A stretch of DNA of 64,000 nt. Origin: Paraconiothyrium sp. Pb-2020. Taxonomy: Eukaryota; Ascomycota; Dothideomycetes; Pleosporales; Didymosphaeriaceae. The notes under the pieces are model-generated. The model was given only the letters and a program-made list of their open reading frames with translations, had not been told where the DNA came from and did not search any database. Position 1 is the first letter of the stretch. Every line of letters starts with the position of its first letter. The stretch is from contig JAJUBI010000006.1 in assembly GCA_022419385.1 (NCBI GenBank), positions 1,984,001 through 2,048,000 on the forward strand, written 5' to 3'. Both the position numbers and the translations under genes were made by a program. Positions 59,148 to 64,000 of the stretch are shown one piece after another.

Positions 59148-61215
59148 TTATTTCTCTGTTTTTGCACTCGTTCGGGATGACTTTGTAGGGGTCGGCAATC
59201 GTGGCCTTGCAGGCGTAGTTGTAGGCGTTGTTGCGGACCTAGTCTTAAGCGGTAACGCAGGTGTCAAGACAGGTATCCTTGAAGGCGTTCTAGAAGGTGC
59301 TTCTGCGAAAACCGTTGGTGATATCAAAGACGTGATAGAAGGTGATCTTGAGTACGTATCCATGGAGACACTTGAGGGTGTTCTTGAATGTATGCCTGGG
59401 TGCACATTTGCGTTTGCAGAAGATCTCAAAGACGCTTGTGAAGGCGTTCTTGATGGTATTCTCGATGGCAGTTGGGGTGTCGTCGGAACCGAGGTGAAAG
59501 AGGCTCTCGATGACGCTCTTGATGGTATTCTGGAAGGCGAATCCATGAAAGATCTTATAGAAGCGCTTGAAGGCGCTCTTGAGAGTGTGCTTGCGGATGA
59601 TCTAACAGATGCGCTGGAAGGTGATCTCAAAGATGCATTAGAATCCCTCTTTTTCAGCATCGAGGAAATCGTCTCTCCAGCAAAACTAGCTCGCGATACC
59701 CATGCCTTAGGGGTGACCGGAGGACGTGGTGGAGTATCTATGGTACGCCGTCGGTCTGGAGTTGGCCTTCGTTCTGAATTCAGGCTTCGAGCTGAGTTTG
59801 GGGTTCGAGCTGAATGTGGTGTCCGGTTTGGAGTTGGTCTCCGATCTGAACTCGATGTACGGATTGGAGTCGGTCTCCGGTCTGGAGTACGCATTATCTG
59901 AACAAGGGCTTCATGTGAAGCAGCAATGTCTGAACGTGCAGACTCGCTTGTATGCTCTGGCTGGGCTACTAGCTCATCGGACTCATCTAAAGCTAGCTTG
60001 TCATATATGGCGGATGTTTGATCAAGTGTTGATTCAGGATATGAACCAGGATCAGGAGCCGGAGTGGGGTCATAATCTGGAATCCGCCTCTGATCCAAGG
60101 CTGATTCTAAACCTATGTTTGGTTGATCTTTTTTTACTGATCCATGACTCGAACCAGGTTCTTGGTTTGTGACTGATTCTTGTATTGAAGTAAGTTCTTC
60201 AATCAAAGTGAAAACTTGGTTCAGCGTGGACTCTTGCTTTGAAGTGAATTTCGAATATGAAGTGGTTTCTCGGTCCGGAGTGGATTCCTGATATTGTGCT
60301 AGTTCTGAAATTCGAACCGGATTTTGGTTTGGCGCTGTTTCTTCTTCTGGGGTTGGTTCAAGGTTTGAGATTGAATCCAGACCTGAAACTAGTTCTCGTT
60401 CTGGAGTTGATTCCAGGTCTGAAGTTAGTTCAACGATGGCTTTATCTGGAATTTCGATGCCAGAATTTGCCCAACCCTCCGTGGCCTCTGCCTCGGTCTT
60501 TTCTTCAAATTCCTCCTGTACTACCGGCGTTTCTGGGTCAGAAGTTTCCGGCTCTTTTGGCACAAGTCCGGGGCAATCGCAGGGGTCCTTCTCTTTAAGT
60601 TTGGTGCTTTCAAGATCCTCAACTTTCGAACCTATCTCATCGGTCTTCAGCTCTTTCGGCACACCTTCTAGGTCCTCGGGCGAGTCGTCAGCAATGAAGG
60701 TATCTAAGCCTTCGGCATCCGGTTCTTCAAGCTCGTCCGTGTACTCTGCCTCCACGTCTTCCTCAGCGATCTCTGGAGTTTCTGCCGCATGTTTTGGGTC
60801 GTTGAACGTGTCCTCTTCTTCAATGCTGGCCTTACCCGGAATATCCATGGTGGGAACTGGAGATCCGTCCGTGCGCAGAATCTCCGCTGCAATTTTAGAG
60901 ATCTTCTGCACGGCCGGCATTTCTGTCTCAAGAATCGCCTGCACTGAAGGGGCATATTCCGGAAACTCGCTGAAAAAGTGCGGCGCTGAGTTACCGACTT
61001 CGTCGCGAAGCTGCTTGCTAGGTAGCTGCACACTTGTCAATCTTGTGGAGGCTACTTTTGGATTGCGACTGCGTACGTACTGTCTCTGACCTATCCAGGC
61101 TATCTCCTCCCGACGAACTGCTCCTCAATCGAAAGTCATGCCGACTGATGAATGCGCCAAACGTCGACCTCCTACGGAGTTGCGCGAGAAGCTCGTCGCT
61201 GTAGGCATCGTCCAT
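59148..61215 (-). CDS. Disordered repeat-rich protein with three SxIP motifs
   Basis: No family recognised. Exons 61081-61215 and 59148-61025 (55-nt intron, GTACGT..TGCAG) give about 670 aa. The start is the ATG at 61215; an upstream TTG frame is not used. The first third is acidic (many Glu/Asp). The middle consists of degenerate repeats of 5-8 residues around 'QEST', 'PDRET' and 'NQEP'. The last third is basic and Ser/Pro/Arg-rich, with 'PDRRPTP' and 'SRTPS' repeats. In that part the sequence SRIP occurs at about residues 543, 566 and 627. S-x-I-P in a basic, Ser/Pro-rich context is the classic ligand of EB1-type microtubule plus-end proteins (Mal3/Bim1). A microtubule or cortical role is inference. 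Strong antisense open frames here reflect the repeats. Confidence 0.75.
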
Positions 61216-62051
61216 AGCCCCTGCACTGTCGCGCAGCGAAGGTGCACGATGCAGTGCACGGCGGTGATATTGAACCGTAGATTCTGAGCTGGTGTACAGG
61301 TGGTGGTACAAAGGTCAGATACGGCGGCTGGAAGAGGTCGAAGCGATGAGCACGTGTCGCGGGCGCTAATGTAAGTACTAAGTCAAAAGAGTGAAATTAG
61401 TATTCCCTATCCTGGGGTGTAGACCGTACTTTGGAAATCGGACGTCACTGTTCTGACCGCAAGCGCCGTAGTATGCAGCAAAAGGTAACTTCAAAGCCCT
61501 GCCTAAACTAGTTATCCCTTTTGTAACGAGATTTCTATTTGTGCCGACCATCGGTTTGTGGCCGATTCGGATTCTGTCGATGGCTGGGGGCGGTGAGTCG
61601 CTCTCGCTGTACATCCCGATTGCGTTAGACATTGAAAACGCTCAGCATCACGATGCACAACCGCAAATCTGCAGATTTCTCCGCTGGGTGGACTTCAATT
61701 TGACCGGTTTGTCATATCATGTTGAAAGAATTGAAGACTCTAAGATTGATCGAGCATGCCGGCCATGGCCAGCGCAAGGCTCCAGCCTCACTCAAAGTCC
61801 CTCGAGGGCTTTGTCCGAGCGTTTCTGAGTTCCGTCTCGCACGCATTAAGCAGAGCCACGATATCATTGCGAAGAGTAAGAGATAGATTTACACGTGTTC
61901 ACAAGTCTCCACAAACCCCAGATTAAATTGGTATTACAAAGCTTATGAGCAAGAGGGTATCAAGAGCCGAAAAGCAATCCATGCCAGAATTTAGCTCGCG
62001 CCCATTCATCTAAATCCAATCCAGTACGCCTATGATGCAAATGAGGAATAT
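61216..62051. other. Intergenic
   Basis: 836 nt between the SxIP-protein start and the mannosyltransferase stop. A plus-strand open frame at 61541-61828 has no recognisable features. Confidence 0.55.
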
Positions 62052-63789
62052 TTAGGGGGTAGATGACGATTGCTTGGACCAGCAGTTCCTCGTCACGCGC
62101 CAGACGACGAGGCCGCGGTCTCCAACCACGCGGGCCATAGTCTTCCAAAACCCGTCTTTGGCGATGTCCATGTCGTCAAGATTGAGATGGCGTCGATAGC
62201 TCCAGACTTCTTCAAGGAAGAAACTCTGTTGTTGCCTGAGATCATAGTATGCATGAAGGAAGTCGGTCGATCGTGGCGCGACGAGATAGACCGCTGCTCT
62301 ATCCACGAGTTTTGGTGGCCTACGAGTGCGGCAGGTTGGGAGAGCGGTGCCAACATGTTCGAGCATCTCGTCTCCGGGCATTCCCATTAGATCGATAGTC
62401 TTCAGTTCCTCGTTCTTACCGTTCAATAGCCAGATCGGAGGGCTATATGTTTTCCACCAAAAGGCATGGCTGACTGTCTCGTTCGTCTTTGCGATGTACA
62501 TTTGTGCGGGTACAATTCCACCTTGATGGTAAATGCCCATCAGGACACCAAGGACAACGTTGAACACAACCCATGCCGATATCCAAAACTTCCTTTGAAC
62601 CCTCGGAAGAGAGACAGACGCAAGTATCAGCGGGATAGCAGGAAGTAAGAACCGAGCTTCCTGATGCGGAAAGATGCTGAGGAGGGCAATGCCAGAGAGT
62701 GCAGAGACCAAGGTCATGGTGATCTGTGCACGGTTGATAAGGAAGAGAAGAGCGGTAGCCGGACCGAGTAGCTGGGGCAAATTGACAAGGAAATGCTGGT
62801 AGTGAGGATGGAGGCCATGCTGGGCCAGATTTGCGTAGTCAGAGTTGTATAGGAAATTATTGAGGGGCGTAATGACCGGGTTATGTAGTACTTTCGTAAA
62901 TGTAAAGTCGTCTGGGGTATAGAATGCCGTGTCGACACTTATCGCTAGGAACGCTGTCATGGTCGCAAAGAGGATTATGGATGCAAGAGAGAAAGGTCTA
63001 GTTGTGTCAGCAATGTATTATCTCCATTCGCGACAGGCAGACGACTACTGACTTTCTCCAGAAATGAGGCAGTAGGCTGAGGGATGGCACGACCAGGAAG
63101 GCGGGAAAGGTGATTCGATTAAAGGTGCCTGCAACAACAAAGAAGCCTAGCAATGATGAAGCTAAGATGCCGGAGCGCTTCTGCGGATCGTTAGCTGCAT
63201 GCGCGCAGATCCGGAATACATTCCGAGGTTTGGGCATACCTTGTCATCCACAATGCGCTGGATCAACACCAAGCTCCAGCTGACAACGAGCGTTTCCAGG
63301 CTATTCGAGAAGGTGTGCGACTGGAAGGTCCACGTCACGTACGACGAAGCTATCAGCAGCAGAGCGACGCGTCGGGCGCGCCGCGACTGCACCAATTCTT
63401 GTATTGCCCAGTCTTCAAGCACAACGCTCAGCGAGAGCATCAGCACGCGCAGCGTCCAGTAGACGACAGACGGCGAGACCTCCCCATATCCGAAGCCCTC
63501 CCAGAGCCAGCGCAGTATATACATGGGCCAGCCGTATGCGAGCCATAGCGGGAAGGTACTGCGGATGGGATTCGCCGACGTGAACTCCCATGTTTCGTGT
63601 ACCGGATACGAGAAGACGCGACCTGCGCGTCAAGTGTCAGTCGTGGTCTGTGGAAGGCTTCCATGTAGGCGATAGCATACCTGCGACTACCTCAGGACCT
63701 TGAAAGTTCTCGTCCGGGTGCAGATAGCTCGGCGACAGCGCAAAGTAGATGCGCACGAGAATCAGCAGGAAGTAGGTCCTGCGCCACAT
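62052..63789 (-). CDS. SMP3: GPI mannosyltransferase 4 (Smp3/PIG-Z)
   Basis: ER-membrane GT22 enzyme that adds the fourth mannose to the GPI-anchor precursor, which fungi need before ethanolamine-phosphate transfer. Exons are 63681-63789, 63240-63622, 63053-63180 and 62052-62997 (introns 58, 59 and 55 nt), about 521 aa; all phases agree. The luminal catalytic motif HPDENFQ lies at residues 24-30, just after the first helix, as in all GT22 enzymes. Other family marks are 'TWEFTSANPIRSTFPLWLAY', 'SHTFSNSLETLVV', 'FNRITFPAFL', 'NPVITPLNNFLYNSDYANL', 'HGLHPHYQHFLVNLPQL' and 'FPHQEARFLLPAI'. The NLxxHGLHPxY-like block points to Smp3 rather than Gpi10 or Alg9. Length fits. Frame intact. Confidence 0.95.
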
Positions 63790-64000
63790 GGTGCCTGCGG
63801 TAGGTGCGAAGGGAGGAGTGTGCTCTAGGGCATGTCTGTTCGCGGCGGGCGGTTCTGTGTCGCAGTCAAGACCAGCGAACAGGTGGTGGAGTTATTAAGC
63901 GTGATCAAGTCAAACGCTTCGGTGCTACGACCATGTGGACTGGATAGGGGGATAGGCAAAAAGCACCCGATACACACCACGTCAGCGTCGGGGTGGATGT
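63790..64000. other. Upstream region of SMP3, window edge
   Basis: 211 nt holding the SMP3 leader and probably its promoter. Nothing else seen. Confidence 0.5.

Noticed and set aside
59332..59901. 189-codon plus-strand open frame, and 60436-61089 (217 codons)
   Set aside because: Exact antisense of the repetitive minus-strand SxIP-protein gene; openness is a by-product of its codon-periodic repeats.

Overview
This is nuclear DNA of a filamentous ascomycete (Pezizomycotina). The signs are many introns of about 43-180 nt with GT..AG ends, single genes separated by 0.3-2 kb on both strands, and a fungal gene set: Cla4, a Dal5-type permease, a LaeA-like methyltransferase, a CE15 glucuronoyl esterase, a small cysteine-rich secreted protein and GPI mannosyltransferase 4. 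A plant-associated member of the Dothideomycetes (Pleosporales-like) fits best, but that placement is inference. Exon joins given here were worked out by hand from splice signals and frame continuity.

Layout. 1-2.9 kb: the start of a 2-oxoglutarate/Fe(II) oxygenase running off the left edge, divergent from a Dal5-type MFS permease. 3.7-14.6 kb: housekeeping and signalling genes, namely the Cdc42-effector kinase Cla4, a CPA2-type cation/proton antiporter, alpha-actinin and a TesB-like acyl-CoA thioesterase. 15.7-17.5 kb: a conserved fungal membrane protein of unknown function with a broken reading frame, followed by a small inverted-repeat element. 20.0-22.5 kb: a disordered protein with a CRIB-like Cdc42-binding motif. 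22.5-30.95 kb: an 8.4-kb stretch with no supportable gene. 30.95-35.1 kb: divergent RPF1 (ribosome assembly) and glycyl-tRNA synthetase, the latter with a likely mitochondrial presequence upstream of a cytosolic start. 37.1-38.6 kb: LaeA-like methyltransferase. 39.5-42 kb: CAF1 deadenylase divergent from the complex I subunit NDUFB3. 42.8-45.8 kb: a secreted six-cysteine protein and a secreted glucuronoyl esterase, a possible host or plant-wall interface pair. 47.8-52.1 kb: the Snf2/Sth1 chromatin-remodelling ATPase. 53.6-58.7 kb: a GPH-type sugar transporter divergent from the endosomal Na+/H+ exchanger Nhx1. 59.1-61.2 kb: a disordered protein with three SRIP (SxIP) motifs. 62.1-63.8 kb: GPI mannosyltransferase 4.

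Cross-cutting observation. Five otherwise conserved genes (the membrane protein, RPF1, GlyRS, CAF1, the sugar transporter) carry small net 1-nt frame breaks, several of them at homopolymers or short repeats. Three of the five are housekeeping genes, so uncorrected base-calling indels explain this better than pseudogenes. Any automated annotation of this sequence will truncate or split these genes.
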